This document shows positions 33,599 to 42,305 of a stretch of 64,000 bases of DNA, piece after piece. This DNA is from Flavobacterium sp. LC2016-12 (GTDB lineage Bacteria > Bacteroidota > Bacteroidia > Flavobacteriales > Flavobacteriaceae): contig NZ_JADKPT010000013.1 in NCBI RefSeq assembly GCF_015351595.1, positions 62,001 through 126,000 of the forward strand. Reading direction: 5' to 3'. The translations under genes were made by a program, and so were the position numbers. The notes beneath the pieces are model-generated. The model saw only the letters and a list, made by a program, of their open reading frames with translations, was not told the origin of the DNA and did no database searches. The first letter of the stretch is position 1. Each line of letters begins with the position of its first letter.

Positions 33599-35673
33599 AA
33601 ATTGCCTTATTTGGTCCTGAAAGTACAGGAAAAACAACTTTGGCGAAACAATTGGCAGATTACTATGAAACTGAATGGGTTCCTGAGTTTGCACGCGATT
33701 ATCTACAAGAAAAGTGGGAAGAAAACCAGCACATCTGTGTGGCTGATGATATGATGCCCATCGCATACGGACAAACAGAATTAGAAAATCAAAAGTTATC
33801 TACAGCAAATAAATATTTGTTTTGTGATACTAACTTAATGGTCACTAAAGTTTTTTCTGAAATGTATTACGGTTTCTGTGATCCTTTATTAAATGAAGCT
33901 GCACTTAAACACGAATATGATTTGTTCTTTTTAACAGATATTGATGTTCCTTGGGAAAAAGACGATATTAGAGATACACCGGATGGAAGAGAAACTGTTT
34001 TCTCTGTTTTTAAGCAAACGCTAATCGATACCAAAAAACCTTTTATAACACTTTCCGGAAACAAGGAATGCCGTTTAGCAAAAGCAACTTCAATCATACA
34101 TAATTTGACAATAGCTAAAGAAAAAGGTTTTTCTTCTGTTGATTTTGTCCAGATTTACGATCACGAAATACCATTTGAGAATATACTGAATCAATTGGAG
34201 ATTTTTAAAAACGGAATTGCAAAAAGCAATTTAATAAGCCCCGCAACTATCAATGATGGTATTGTAAGTCTTTCAGATTCTGAACTTGAGCAAAAAGCTA
34301 TTTTTTTTGATAGTCAAAAGTCGAAATTAAAGCTAAAAAAGTTTGTTCCTGCGTCTGGAGCTGCGAGTAGAATGTTTAAGTTTTTGAATGCGTTTTTGAA
34401 TGATTTTGATATTCATAAAGAAACAATAAACGCTTATATAAACAGAAAAAAAGATAGTGATCTCTCGATTTTTATAGTAGCAATGGATAAATTTCCTTTT
34501 TTTGAAACTATAGATAAAAAACTTAGAGAAATTTATCCTGATTTTGAAACCCTGGATAGGGATTATAAAAATTACTATTTTATAAAGGTATTGCTGTCTC
34601 CTGATTATTTTGATTTTGCAAGCAAGCCAAAAGCGGTTTTACCATTTCATCAATATAAGACGCATCTTGCAAATCCCATAGAAGAACATTTGAACGAATG
34701 TGTACATTATGCAACTGCAGGAAAAACATCAAATCTTCATTTTACGGTTTCAGAAAATCATCAAACTCAGTTTGAAGAGGCTATTGATTTTGTTAAAGAT
34801 AAAATAGAAAAAGATTCTGAGACTAAGATTAATATTGGATATTCTTATCAAAGTAAGAGTACTGATTCTATTACAGTTGATGTTCATAATAAAGCAGTTC
34901 GAAATAAAGATGGAGCGCTGGTTTTTAGACCTGGAGGCCACGGAGCACTAATTGAAAATTTGAACAAATTAGATTCTGATATCATTTTTATTAAGAATAT
35001 AGATAACGTAATTCAAAACCATATCGATAAAATTACGTTGTACAAAAAGTCTTTGGCAGGAATTTTAATCGAAACACAGCATAAAGTTTTTGGTTATTTA
35101 ACTGCCATTGAAAACAATGAAATTAAAGAAAATGATGTCAATGAAATTGTTGACTTTTTAAGACAAGACTTAAACATTCGTCTAACTAATGATTTTAATA
35201 AATTTACTTTTGAAAATAAAATCATCAAAATTAAGGAGTTGCTAGATCGCCCAATCCGCGTTTGTGGAATGGTTAAAAATGAAGGAGAACCTGGAGGCGG
35301 ACCATTTTGGGTAATGAATGAAAAAGGAAATATTTCACTTCAAATCGTAGAAACATCGCAAGTAGATGTAATGAATAAAAAACAACTTCAAATTTTAGCA
35401 GAAGCAACTCATTTTAATCCTGTTGATTTAATCTGCGGTATTAAAAATTATAAAAAGCAAAAGTTTGATCTGACTCAGTTTGTCGATCATAAAGCTGGAT
35501 TTATTGTAGAAAAAAGTATTGACGGAAAAACAGTTAAAAGTTATGAATTACCCGGTTTATGGAATGGAGCAATGGCAAACTGGTTAACTGTTTTTGTTGC
35601 AGTTCCTTTGATAACTTTTAATCCGGTGAAAACAGTAAACGATTTATTAAAAGCAGCACATCAACCGCAATAA
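33559..35673 (+). CDS. NadR-like kinase domain fused to DUF4301
   Basis: 704 residues. Residues about 12-185 form a P-loop kinase like the C-terminal ribosylnicotinamide kinase of NadR ('FGPESTGKTTLAKQLADYYET', Walker A 19-27; 'EFARDYL'; 'CDTNLMVT'; 'FLTDIDVPWEKDDIRD'). Residues about 190-700 match DUF4301, with sugar-nucleotide-transferase-like 'VPASGAASRMFKFL' and 'LVFRPGGHGALIENLN'. The start at 33559 overlaps pnuC by 40 bp; there is no later ATG before the P-loop. The likely job of the first half is phosphorylating a vitamin precursor brought in by PnuC. The DUF4301 half has no established reaction. Confidence 0.82.
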   Translation: MEKNLRQQKTAIIKIALFGPESTGKTTLAKQLADYYETEWVPEFARDYLQEKWEENQHICVADDMMPIAYGQTELENQKLSTANKYLFCDTNLMVTKVFSEMYYGFCDPLLNEAALKHEYDLFFLTDIDVPWEKDDIRDTPDGRETVFSVFKQTLIDTKKPFITLSGNKECRLAKATSIIHNLTIAKEKGFSSVDFVQIYDHEIPFENILNQLEIFKNGIAKSNLISPATINDGIVSLSDSELEQKAIFFDSQKSKLKLKKFVPASGAASRMFKFLNAFLNDFDIHKETINAYINRKKDSDLSIFIVAMDKFPFFETIDKKLREIYPDFETLDRDYKNYYFIKVLLSPDYFDFASKPKAVLPFHQYKTHLANPIEEHLNECVHYATAGKTSNLHFTVSENHQTQFEEAIDFVKDKIEKDSETKINIGYSYQSKSTDSITVDVHNKAVRNKDGALVFRPGGHGALIENLNKLDSDIIFIKNIDNVIQNHIDKITLYKKSLAGILIETQHKVFGYLTAIENNEIKENDVNEIVDFLRQDLNIRLTNDFNKFTFENKIIKIKELLDRPIRVCGMVKNEGEPGGGPFWVMNEKGNISLQIVETSQVDVMNKKQLQILAEATHFNPVDLICGIKNYKKQKFDLTQFVDHKAGFIVEKSIDGKTVKSYELPGLWNGAMANWLTVFVAVPLITFNPVKTVNDLLKAAHQPQ

Positions 35674-36077
35674 TGGATATTGAAAAAATCATATCAGAAT
35701 TAAGTTTTAAAGCCGTTCGAAGCAGTGGCGCCGGTGGACAAAACGTAAACAAAGTATCATCAAAAGTGGTGCTAACTTTTGATCTGAATGCATCGCAAGC
35801 CTTGTCTGAAGAAGAAAAAGCACTTTTATTGCTGAATATTGCACCACGCTTAACTACTGAAAACATTCTGATTTTAAATTGTGACGAAGATCGCAGCCAG
35901 CTTAAAAATAAAGATATTGTTGTAAAACGTTTTCTGGAAATAATCAAAAAAGGATTGCATGTTCCGAAAATCAGAAAAGCAACCAAGATTCCAAAATCTG
36001 TAATTAAAAAACGAATTAAGGATAAAAAGAATATTTCTGAAATAAAACAATCAAGAAGAAAGCCAAATTTAGATTGA
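35673..36077 (+). CDS. arfB: Alternative ribosome-rescue peptidyl-tRNA hydrolase ArfB-like
   Basis: 134 residues with the release-factor-like GGQ motif in 'RSSGAGGQNVNKV' (Gly21-Gly22-Gln23), and a basic C-terminal tail ('SVIKKRIKDKKNISEIKQSRRK') that in this family enters the empty mRNA channel. It rescues stalled ribosomes by hydrolysing peptidyl-tRNA without a stop codon. ATG overlaps the upstream stop (TAATG), so translation is coupled to the NadR/DUF4301 gene. Confidence 0.93.
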   Translation: MDIEKIISELSFKAVRSSGAGGQNVNKVSSKVVLTFDLNASQALSEEEKALLLLNIAPRLTTENILILNCDEDRSQLKNKDIVVKRFLEIIKKGLHVPKIRKATKIPKSVIKKRIKDKKNISEIKQSRRKPNLD

Positions 36078-36091
36078 ATTCTAATTTGGAA

Positions 36092-36123
36092 TTTGATTTT
36101 TGGATTTTTTAACTCTACATTTG
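36092..36123 (+). promoter_or_regulatory. Promoter of the TPP-riboswitch receptor transcript
   Basis: TTTG at 36092-36095, a 20-nt spacer, then TACATTTG at 36116-36123: a full Bacteroidota -33/-7 pair. It lies just before the riboswitch. The same octamer is at the other TPP riboswitch (51489). Confidence 0.7.
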
Positions 36124-36129
36124 CACTGT

Positions 36130-36203
36130 CTCAAAGGGGTGCTCTAAATAACGAGCTGAGATCATACCCAAAGAACCTGAGCGAGTAATGTTGCTAAGGG
36201 AAA
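36130..36203 (+). ncRNA. TPP riboswitch (THI element) before the TonB receptor
   Basis: It has the conserved THI-box blocks in order: AGGGGTGCTC, GCTGAGATCATACCC, AGAACCTGAGCGAGTAATG and GCTAAGGGA. It binds thiamine diphosphate. Downstream at 36206-36241 an inverted repeat (ACGACAA/TTGTCGT) may belong to the switching region; I see no T run after it, so control may be of translation. It marks the following receptor as thiamine-related. Confidence 0.95.
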
Positions 36204-36357
36204 AAACGACAATGGTTAGCGTGCACACTATATCTTGTCGTAAGAAACACATTTATTAATTTAACAAAAAGAATAATTCCCCCTTTTATTCGTAATTTTT
36301 TTACGGATGAAAACTTCTCTTAAAGGTACTAAGGTGCTAAGTTACAAAGGTTCAAAG

Positions 36358-38490
36358 ATGAACCAAAAGTCTATTTTCTTTTCTCTATTTTCTTTTCTCT
36401 TTTCTCTATTTTCTTTCGCTCAGGAGCAGGAAAAAGATTCTACCAAAGTAAATTCTCTTGATGAGGTTTTGGTCTCTGCAGTTCGTGTTACGACAAAAAC
36501 GCCGGTTACGTTTAGTAATTTGGATAAAAAAGACATCAAATACAGAAACTTGGGGCAGGATATTCCAATTCTTATGAATTATATGCCTTCTGTTGTTACA
36601 ACTTCTGACGCTGGTAACGGAATGGGGTACACTGGAATTCGCGTCCGCGGAAGCGATGCAACACGTGTTAATGTTACCATCAACGGAATTCCATACAATG
36701 ATGCTGAAAGTCAGGGGACATTTTGGGTAAATATGCCTGATTTTGCTTCTTCTGTTGAGAGTTTACAATTGCAGAGAGGTGTAGGAACTTCAACTAATGG
36801 TTCAGGTGCTTTTGGTGCCAGTTTGAATATGCTGACAGATAATTATGCTTCAAAAGCCAATGGTGAAATTTCAGGTTCTTATGGAAGTTTTAATTCTCAA
36901 AAACAAACAGTAAAATTTAGTACAGGTTTATTAAACGATCATTTTGAGTTGGCTGGACGTTTGTCCAGAATCAAATCGGATGGTTATATAGACAGAGCAA
37001 GTTCTGATTTGAAATCGTATTTTTTACAAGGAACTTATGTTGGTAAAACAACTTTGATTAAAGCATTGGTTTTTGGCGGAACAGAAAAAACATATCAATC
37101 CTGGAATGGAATTGATGCTGAAACCCTAAACGCAGATCGTACTTTTAATTCTTCCGGAATGTATATCGACGAATCTGGAAACATTCGTTTTTACGATAAT
37201 GAAACCGATAACTACCAGCAAGATCATTATCAATTGCATTGGAGTGAATCATTCTCAGACAAATGGAGCTCCAACTTAGCTGTTCATTATACAAAAGGAA
37301 AAGGATACTACGAAAATTATAAATATGATGAACCAATTGAAGGATATGGACCAATTGAGCCTACTAAAATGGTTGAGAATGACAACGGAGAATTAGTTCC
37401 CGGGACTGATTTAATTCGTCAGAAATGGCTGGACAATGATTTTTACGGAACCACTTTTTCTGTAAAATACAAAGACGAAAAGCTGGATGTTATTTTTGGC
37501 GGAGGCTGGAATAAATACGAGGGCGATCATTTCGGAAAAGTAATTTGGGCTAGAAATTCTGCTCAATCAGAATTAGGCGATCATTATTACGATGATTTCT
37601 CCACTAAAACAGATGGAAATATTTTCGCTAAAGCCAATTATCAATTCACAGAAAAATTGAGCTTTTATGGTGATTTACAATACAGAAATGTAAAATACAA
37701 ATCTAATAGTGCAGACACTGGTTTGGTTGATGATAATTTCAATTTCTTTAATCCGAAAGCAGGTTTGAATTATGAAATCAATCAAAAAAACACACTTTAT
37801 TTCTCCTACGCAAGAGCCAATCGTGAACCAAACAGAACGGATTATGAAGGCGGAAATGTTAAACCGGAAAAACTAAATGATTTTGAATTAGGCTGGAGAT
37901 TCAATTCGGAGAAATTTCAACTGAATTCGAATTTCTACTATATGGCCTACAAAGACCAGTTGATTTTAACTGGAAGACTAGACGATGTTGGTGCGCCAAT
38001 TCGTTCAAACACAGATAAAAGTTACCGTTTAGGATTTGAAGTAGATGCCACAATTAAACTTTCAGAGAAATTCTTGCTTCGTCCAAACTTTACTTTAAGC
38101 AGTAATAAAAATGTTGATCTGGCTGTTGAAGGCCAGAATTACGGCACAACTAAAATTGCCTATTCTCCAGAAGTAATAGCAGGTAATATAATTGTTTACA
38201 GCCCACTTGAGAGTTTGCACATTTCGTTATTGCAGAAATATGTTGGTGAGCAATACATGAACAATATCGAATTGCCATCAGCAAAACTGGCAGATTATTT
38301 TGTAAACGATTTGAATGTGTCGTACGAGATTAGACCAAAATCTGTCTTCAAATCAATAATGATTACGGGATTGGTAAATAATATTTTAGATAAGAAATAT
38401 GTTTCAAACGGATATATGTGGGATGTTTATCCGTACTATTATCCACAGGCGGGAATTAATTTCTTAGCCGGACTGACTTTGAAATTCTAA
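36358..38490 (+). CDS. TonB-dependent receptor, probably for thiamine or its precursors
   Basis: 710 residues from ATG at 36358 (MNQKSIFFSLFSFLFSLFSFAQ, a clear signal peptide). A longer reading from 36307 only adds repeat-derived sequence (AAGGTACTAAGGTGCTAAG). The plug is at about 45-160 ('LDEVLVSAVRVTTKTPVTFSN', 'GYTGIRVRGSDATRVNVTINGIPYNDAESQG') and a barrel to the final 'FLAGLTLKF'. It has no carboxypeptidase-like extension and no SusD partner, so it is not a SusC. The TPP riboswitch upstream is the evidence for thiamine-related uptake (OMR1-type receptors). Confidence 0.9.
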   Translation: MNQKSIFFSLFSFLFSLFSFAQEQEKDSTKVNSLDEVLVSAVRVTTKTPVTFSNLDKKDIKYRNLGQDIPILMNYMPSVVTTSDAGNGMGYTGIRVRGSDATRVNVTINGIPYNDAESQGTFWVNMPDFASSVESLQLQRGVGTSTNGSGAFGASLNMLTDNYASKANGEISGSYGSFNSQKQTVKFSTGLLNDHFELAGRLSRIKSDGYIDRASSDLKSYFLQGTYVGKTTLIKALVFGGTEKTYQSWNGIDAETLNADRTFNSSGMYIDESGNIRFYDNETDNYQQDHYQLHWSESFSDKWSSNLAVHYTKGKGYYENYKYDEPIEGYGPIEPTKMVENDNGELVPGTDLIRQKWLDNDFYGTTFSVKYKDEKLDVIFGGGWNKYEGDHFGKVIWARNSAQSELGDHYYDDFSTKTDGNIFAKANYQFTEKLSFYGDLQYRNVKYKSNSADTGLVDDNFNFFNPKAGLNYEINQKNTLYFSYARANREPNRTDYEGGNVKPEKLNDFELGWRFNSEKFQLNSNFYYMAYKDQLILTGRLDDVGAPIRSNTDKSYRLGFEVDATIKLSEKFLLRPNFTLSSNKNVDLAVEGQNYGTTKIAYSPEVIAGNIIVYSPLESLHISLLQKYVGEQYMNNIELPSAKLADYFVNDLNVSYEIRPKSVFKSIMITGLVNNILDKKYVSNGYMWDVYPYYYPQAGINFLAGLTLKF

Positions 38491-38504
38491 AATAGTCCAA
38501 AAAC

Positions 38505-38540
38505 AAAAAAGCCTGAAATTTAAAACTTTCAGGCTTTTTT
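38505..38540. terminator. Bidirectional terminator
   Basis: AAAAAAGCCTGAAA and its complement TTTCAGGCTTTTTT around an 8-nt loop, between the convergent TonB receptor and lipoprotein genes. It has a T run on both strands. Confidence 0.88.
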
Positions 38541-38544
38541 GTTT

Positions 38545-38958
38545 TTAATTATAAACGTGAATCAGTGTTCCCGTAACTTCTACTTTATATTGCTTTAGAG
38601 GATATTCTTTCCCTCCAAGCCCAGTAAATAAACTATATTCTGTTTTATCACAAGAACATAAAGCATTGATTCCATTTATAGTCATAGCAGTACAGGAATT
38701 TATAGCCTGATTTGGGCACGCAGCATCAAAAGCGTTATAAGTGCCTCCGGCGTTAAATATAATAACTCCTTTTGCTCCAAAATTTGGGACAATAACTCCA
38801 TTACTCACAAATTTAAGATTGGAATAAGCAGGCAGATTCATATCTACAGATAAGTTTACAGAGTAATTAGGTATGTTTGGATTATTATTGCTTCTTTCAC
38901 TATCACTACACGAGAAAAGAATAGAAACAAATACGATTAATAGCCAGATTTTTTTCAT
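38545..38958 (-). CDS. Lipoprotein with degenerate Rieske-like domain
   Basis: 137 residues from ATG at 38958; upstream codons begin with TTG. A lipobox ends at Cys17 (ILFSC). Residues about 45-137 follow the order of a Rieske domain: 'GGTYNAFDAACPNQ', 'CSCDKTEYSLFTG', 'YPLKQYKVEVTGTLIHVY'. Where Rieske proteins have CxH and CxxH, this one has Cys81-Pro-Asn83 and Cys101-Ser-Cys103-Asp104, so the two cluster-binding His are missing. It probably does not hold a normal Rieske cluster. It shares a terminator with the convergent receptor gene. Confidence 0.6.
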   Translation of the reverse strand: MKKIWLLIVFVSILFSCSDSERSNNNPNIPNYSVNLSVDMNLPAYSNLKFVSNGVIVPNFGAKGVIIFNAGGTYNAFDAACPNQAINSCTAMTINGINALCSCDKTEYSLFTGLGGKEYPLKQYKVEVTGTLIHVYN

Positions 38959-39051
38959 TAGTTTAAATAAGAATTGGAGAAACAAAAATAAATTATTTAG
39001 TTTTGAATTTTATATGATTAACATATAATTATGTACTATTAAAAATAATAG

Positions 39052-39097
39052 TATATTTGTAATACAAAATCCCGTCCCGATGGGATTTTTTGTATTT
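39052..39097 (+). promoter_or_regulatory. greA promoter and terminator-like leader hairpin
   Basis: TATATTTG (TAnnTTTG) at 39052-39059 places the start of transcription near 39064. From 39066 the RNA can fold AAAATCCC / GGGATTTT (8 bp, 8-nt loop) followed by TTGTATTT. This hairpin lies 18 nt before the greA start and looks like an attenuator. Confidence 0.55.
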
Positions 39098-39114
39098 ATA
39101 TAAACGATGAAGTT

Positions 39115-39591
39115 ATGAGTAAAGTATCTTATTATACCGCAGAAGGATTAAAAAAATTGAAAGATGAGTTGGAGCATTTAAAAAGTGTAATGCGTCCGAA
39201 GGCATCTCAAGATATAGCAGAGGCAAGAGATAAAGGCGATTTATCTGAAAACGCCGAATATGATGCAGCAAAAGAAGCACAGGGTTTATTAGAAATGAGA
39301 ATTGCTAAGCTGGAAGAAGTGTATTCTAACGCCAGATTAATTGACGAATCACAATTAGATGTTTCGAAAGCATTGGTGCTTTCTAATGTAAAAATTAAGA
39401 ACCAAAGCAACGGAATGGAAATGAAATATACGCTTGTTGCTGAAAGCGAAGCTGACCTTAAAACTGGAAAAATCTCGGTAACGTCTCCTATTGGAAAAGG
39501 TTTACTAGGGAAATCTGTTGGAGAAGTAGCTGAAATTACAGTACCAAACGGAGTTCTTAAATTTGAAATTCTTGAAATCTCAAGAGACTAA
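39115..39591 (+). CDS. greA: Transcription elongation factor GreA
   Basis: 158 residues. The N-terminal coiled coil carries the acidic tip 'EARDKGDLSENAEYDAAKE' (about 36-54), which enters the RNA polymerase secondary channel to stimulate cleavage of backtracked RNA. The C-terminal FKBP-like domain is at about 85-158 ('VTSPIGKGLLGKSVGEVAEITVPNG'). Normal length. It is followed by a HIT-family gene 66 bp downstream; a 9-bp inverted repeat (TTAATCGTT/AACGATTAA) lies between. Confidence 0.98.
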   Translation: MSKVSYYTAEGLKKLKDELEHLKSVMRPKASQDIAEARDKGDLSENAEYDAAKEAQGLLEMRIAKLEEVYSNARLIDESQLDVSKALVLSNVKIKNQSNGMEMKYTLVAESEADLKTGKISVTSPIGKGLLGKSVGEVAEITVPNGVLKFEILEISRD

Positions 39592-39657
39592 TTTTTTTAA
39601 GTTTAATTGTTTAATCGTTCAATCGGTTAAACGATTAACCAAATAAACGAATAAACG

Positions 39658-40044
39658 ATGTCAATATTCACAAAAATAGTAAACGGAGAAATTCCTTCAT
39701 ATAAAATTGCTGAAGACGATAATTATTTAGCTTTTTTAGATGTTAATCCAAATGCAAAAGGACACACGCTTTGTATTCCAAAACAGGAAATCGATAAGAT
39801 TTTTGATATGGAGGATGAATTGTATTTAGGCTTAATGAAGTTCTCTAAAAAAATTGCGATTGCTTTAGAAAAAACGGTTCCTTGCAAAAGAGTCGGAATG
39901 GCAGTTGTTGGTTTGGAAGTGCCTCATGCACACGTTCATTTGATTCCTTTGAACCATATGGATGAAATGCGTTTTCAAAATAAAGTATCGCTTTCTAAAG
40001 AAGAATTTGAGGCTTTAGCAAAAAGCATTCAGTCGAATTTGTAA
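39658..40044 (+). CDS. HIT-family nucleotide hydrolase/transferase
   Basis: 128 residues with 'IFTKIVNGEIPSYKIAEDDNYLAFLDVNP' and the histidine triad 'HAHVHLIPL' (His90, His92, His94). It belongs to the Hint-type branch, which hydrolyses adenosine phosphoramidates and related nucleotides. It follows greA and ends at a strong terminator. Confidence 0.95.
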   Translation: MSIFTKIVNGEIPSYKIAEDDNYLAFLDVNPNAKGHTLCIPKQEIDKIFDMEDELYLGLMKFSKKIAIALEKTVPCKRVGMAVVGLEVPHAHVHLIPLNHMDEMRFQNKVSLSKEEFEALAKSIQSNL

Positions 40045-40062
40045 TAGATTCTGAAATAAAAT

Positions 40063-40100
40063 AAAAAGAGCAGTAAATAAAAATTTTACTGCTCTTTTTT
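40063..40100. terminator. Bidirectional terminator
   Basis: AAAAAGAGCAGTAAA and its complement around a 7-nt loop, with T runs on both strands. It overlaps the stop codon of the histidine kinase gene and serves the convergent HIT gene as well. Confidence 0.88.
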
Positions 40101-41240
40101 ATTTAGTGAAATCTGAAATGTGGTTCCTTTTCCAATTTCAGACTGTAAAACCTTTATTTTTCCCCGGTGATATTCTTCTACAATTCTTTTCGTCAAAGAA
40201 AGTCCTAATCCCCAACCTCGTTTTTTGGTTGTAAAACCTGGTTCAAAAATAGTTTTGAATTGTTTTTTTAAAATTCCGGTTCCTGAATCTTTAATGTTTA
40301 TTTTAACATGATGTGCATCTTGTTCAATTTGAAGATCTAAAGTTCCTTTTCCTTTCATGGCATCAATGGCATTTTTAACTAGATTCTCAATCGTCCAGCT
40401 ATGAAGCGTTGGATTTATCATGGCTAAAACCGGCTCTTTTGGAGCGTCATAAGAAAAAGTGACTTGTTTTGAAAAGCGTGATTGCAGATATTCATAGCTA
40501 TTTAAAGTCTCAGAAACGACATCATGTAATTCTAAAGCAGGAACGGAACCAATTTTTGAAAAACGATCTGTAATGGTTTGCAATCGATCAATATCTTTTT
40601 CAATTTCCAATGTTATGGATGGATCGATTTCTTCTGTTTTTAAAATTTCAACCCAGCCAATTAAAGACGAAAGTGGAGTGCCAATTTGGTGAGCCGTTTC
40701 TTTTGCCATACCAGCCCATAGCTTGTTTTGAGTGGCCATTTTAGTGCTTTTGTAAAAATTATAAATTAGGGCACCAAACAAAACGATAATCAGCAGTAAA
40801 GCAATCGGGTAATATTTGAGTTTATTGATTAGCTCAGAATTACCATAATATAATTTCTGAAATTTTCCCGGAGCATATTCAATAACAATTGGATCATTCT
40901 CTCGCTTTAGATTATTTAAATAGGAAAGGGATTTTTCTTCGTCTTCCATTATTCTTTCAGGTACATTGACAGAACTGATAATTTTATCGCCATACATCGT
41001 TAGCATTACAGGAACCGAATGATTGTTGTTTAAAATCTCAAGTGGTAAATCTAAGTCTGTGTTTTCATCTGCATTAACCAAGGCTTTTTGTGCATTGGCT
41101 AAAAGATTCATTTTTAACCTTTCCTCGTTTTTGAAAACCTGAAAAAAGATATAGGTATTCCAGAGAATCAGAGAAATGATTAAGAAGGAAATGGAAATGA
41201 TAATCCAGCGGGTAGTATTTCTTCTTTCTGAAAAAGACAT
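40086..41240 (-). CDS. Orphan sensor histidine kinase
   Basis: 384 residues from ATG at 41240 (MSFSERRNTTRW); the ORF extension to 41279 starts with GTG and disrupts the start of the first membrane segment. Two membrane helices (about 11-33 and 142-162) enclose a periplasmic sensor of about 105 residues. The phosphoacceptor is His184 in 'ETAHQIGTPLSSLIGW'. The ATPase has 'NLVKNAIDAM', 'DSGTGI' and 'GWGLGLSLTKRIV'. There is no response-regulator gene next to it, so its partner is elsewhere. Signal unknown. Confidence 0.93.
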   Translation of the reverse strand: MSFSERRNTTRWIIISISFLIISLILWNTYIFFQVFKNEERLKMNLLANAQKALVNADENTDLDLPLEILNNNHSVPVMLTMYGDKIISSVNVPERIMEDEEKSLSYLNNLKRENDPIVIEYAPGKFQKLYYGNSELINKLKYYPIALLLIIVLFGALIYNFYKSTKMATQNKLWAGMAKETAHQIGTPLSSLIGWVEILKTEEIDPSITLEIEKDIDRLQTITDRFSKIGSVPALELHDVVSETLNSYEYLQSRFSKQVTFSYDAPKEPVLAMINPTLHSWTIENLVKNAIDAMKGKGTLDLQIEQDAHHVKINIKDSGTGILKKQFKTIFEPGFTTKKRGWGLGLSLTKRIVEEYHRGKIKVLQSEIGKGTTFQISLNKKEQ

Positions 41241-41334
41241 AGGTATTTTTTTGAGGTATAAATATAACGAAATAAACACATTTTATATTTTGTTATTTAC
41301 TAAAGATTTTTGTTTTTATGTCTTAAAGTATTTC

Positions 41335-41385
41335 TTTGGATTAAACGATTTTTCTACTTTTGCAGATACCGAAATGAGGTTCGGT
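41335..41385 (+). promoter_or_regulatory. Promoter and leader hairpin of the flavin reductase gene
   Basis: TTTG at 41335-41338, a 16-nt spacer, then TACTTTTG at 41355-41362. Directly after it the leader has a 6-bp perfect stem ACCGAA/TTCGGT with loop ATGAGG (41368-41385). No T run follows, so this is not an intrinsic terminator. Confidence 0.55.
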
Positions 41386-41399
41386 TAAAAAGAAAAAAT

Positions 41400-42275
41400 A
41401 TGATTAGCATTAATCCAAAAGAGATTCCAACGGCAAAATTACATGGTTATCTACAAAGTGCTGTGGGACCAAGACCAATTGCATTTGCCAGTACAATGAG
41501 CGAAAAAGGAATTCCGAATTTGTCGCCTTTTAGTTTCTTTAATGTATTTAGTGCCAATCCGCCAATCTTGATTTTTTCACCGGCACGACGTGTACGCGAT
41601 AATACAGTCAAACATACACTGATTAATGTCGAAGCAACACGCGAAGTGGTTATTAATGTTGTCAATTATGATTTAGTACAACAAACATCTTTAGCCAGTA
41701 CAGAATATGCAGAAGGTGTAAACGAATTTATCAAAGCGGGATTGACACAAATTCCGTCAGATTTGGTAAAACCGTACCGTGTAAAAGAGTCTCCGGTTCA
41801 GTTTGAGTGCAAAGTCACGCAGATTATTCCGTTAGGAATGAAAGGCGGAGCAGGAAATTTAGTTTTGTGTGAAGTAGTGAAAATTCATATTCACGAAGCA
41901 GTTTTAGATGAAAATGGTGGTATTGATCAGCATAAAATTGATTTGGTTTCACGACTCGGAAATAATTGGTACTCAAGATCAAACCAAGGACTTTTTGAAG
42001 TACCAAAACCACTAACGACTTTAGGGGTCGGAGTAGATGCAATTCCGAATTTCGTCAAGGAAAGTCTGGTTTTTGACGGAAATGATCTCGGAAAATTAGG
42101 TAATATTGAAGCCTTGCCTACAACGGAAGAAGTTAGTATATTTGTGAAAGAAAATTTTTCAGTGAAAGGAGTTTTGAGCTCAGACGATCTGGAAAAAATT
42201 CATTTAGAAGCCAAAAAATATCTCAATAATGATGATATTTCATCGGCCTGGAAAGTGCTTTTAGCCAAAAAATAA
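41400..42275 (+). CDS. Flavin reductase-like FMN-binding split-barrel protein
   Basis: 291 residues from ATG at 41400 (MISINPKEIPTAKLHGYL). A longer reading from 41310 crosses the promoter and leader hairpin and is not translated. The FMN split barrel shows 'VGPRPIAFASTMSEKGIPNLSPFSFFNVFSANPPILIFSP', 'VINVVNYDL' and 'FECKVTQIIPLG'. The C-terminal about 90 residues are an extra domain. Related proteins reduce flavin or bind FMN as oxidoreductases of unknown substrate. It is probably expressed alone or with DUF3127 30 bp downstream. Confidence 0.87.
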   Translation: MISINPKEIPTAKLHGYLQSAVGPRPIAFASTMSEKGIPNLSPFSFFNVFSANPPILIFSPARRVRDNTVKHTLINVEATREVVINVVNYDLVQQTSLASTEYAEGVNEFIKAGLTQIPSDLVKPYRVKESPVQFECKVTQIIPLGMKGGAGNLVLCEVVKIHIHEAVLDENGGIDQHKIDLVSRLGNNWYSRSNQGLFEVPKPLTTLGVGVDAIPNFVKESLVFDGNDLGKLGNIEALPTTEEVSIFVKENFSVKGVLSSDDLEKIHLEAKKYLNNDDISSAWKVLLAKK

Positions 42276-42305
42276 GAATAGAAACAATAATTAATATAGA
42301 CGAAG

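Noticed and set aside
36307..36357. N-terminal extension of the TonB receptor
   Set aside because: It would place 17 repeat-derived residues before a perfect signal peptide. ATG at 36358 is the better start.
41310..41399. N-terminal extension of the flavin reductase-like protein
   Set aside because: The segment contains the promoter boxes and leader hairpin; the conserved protein begins at 41400.
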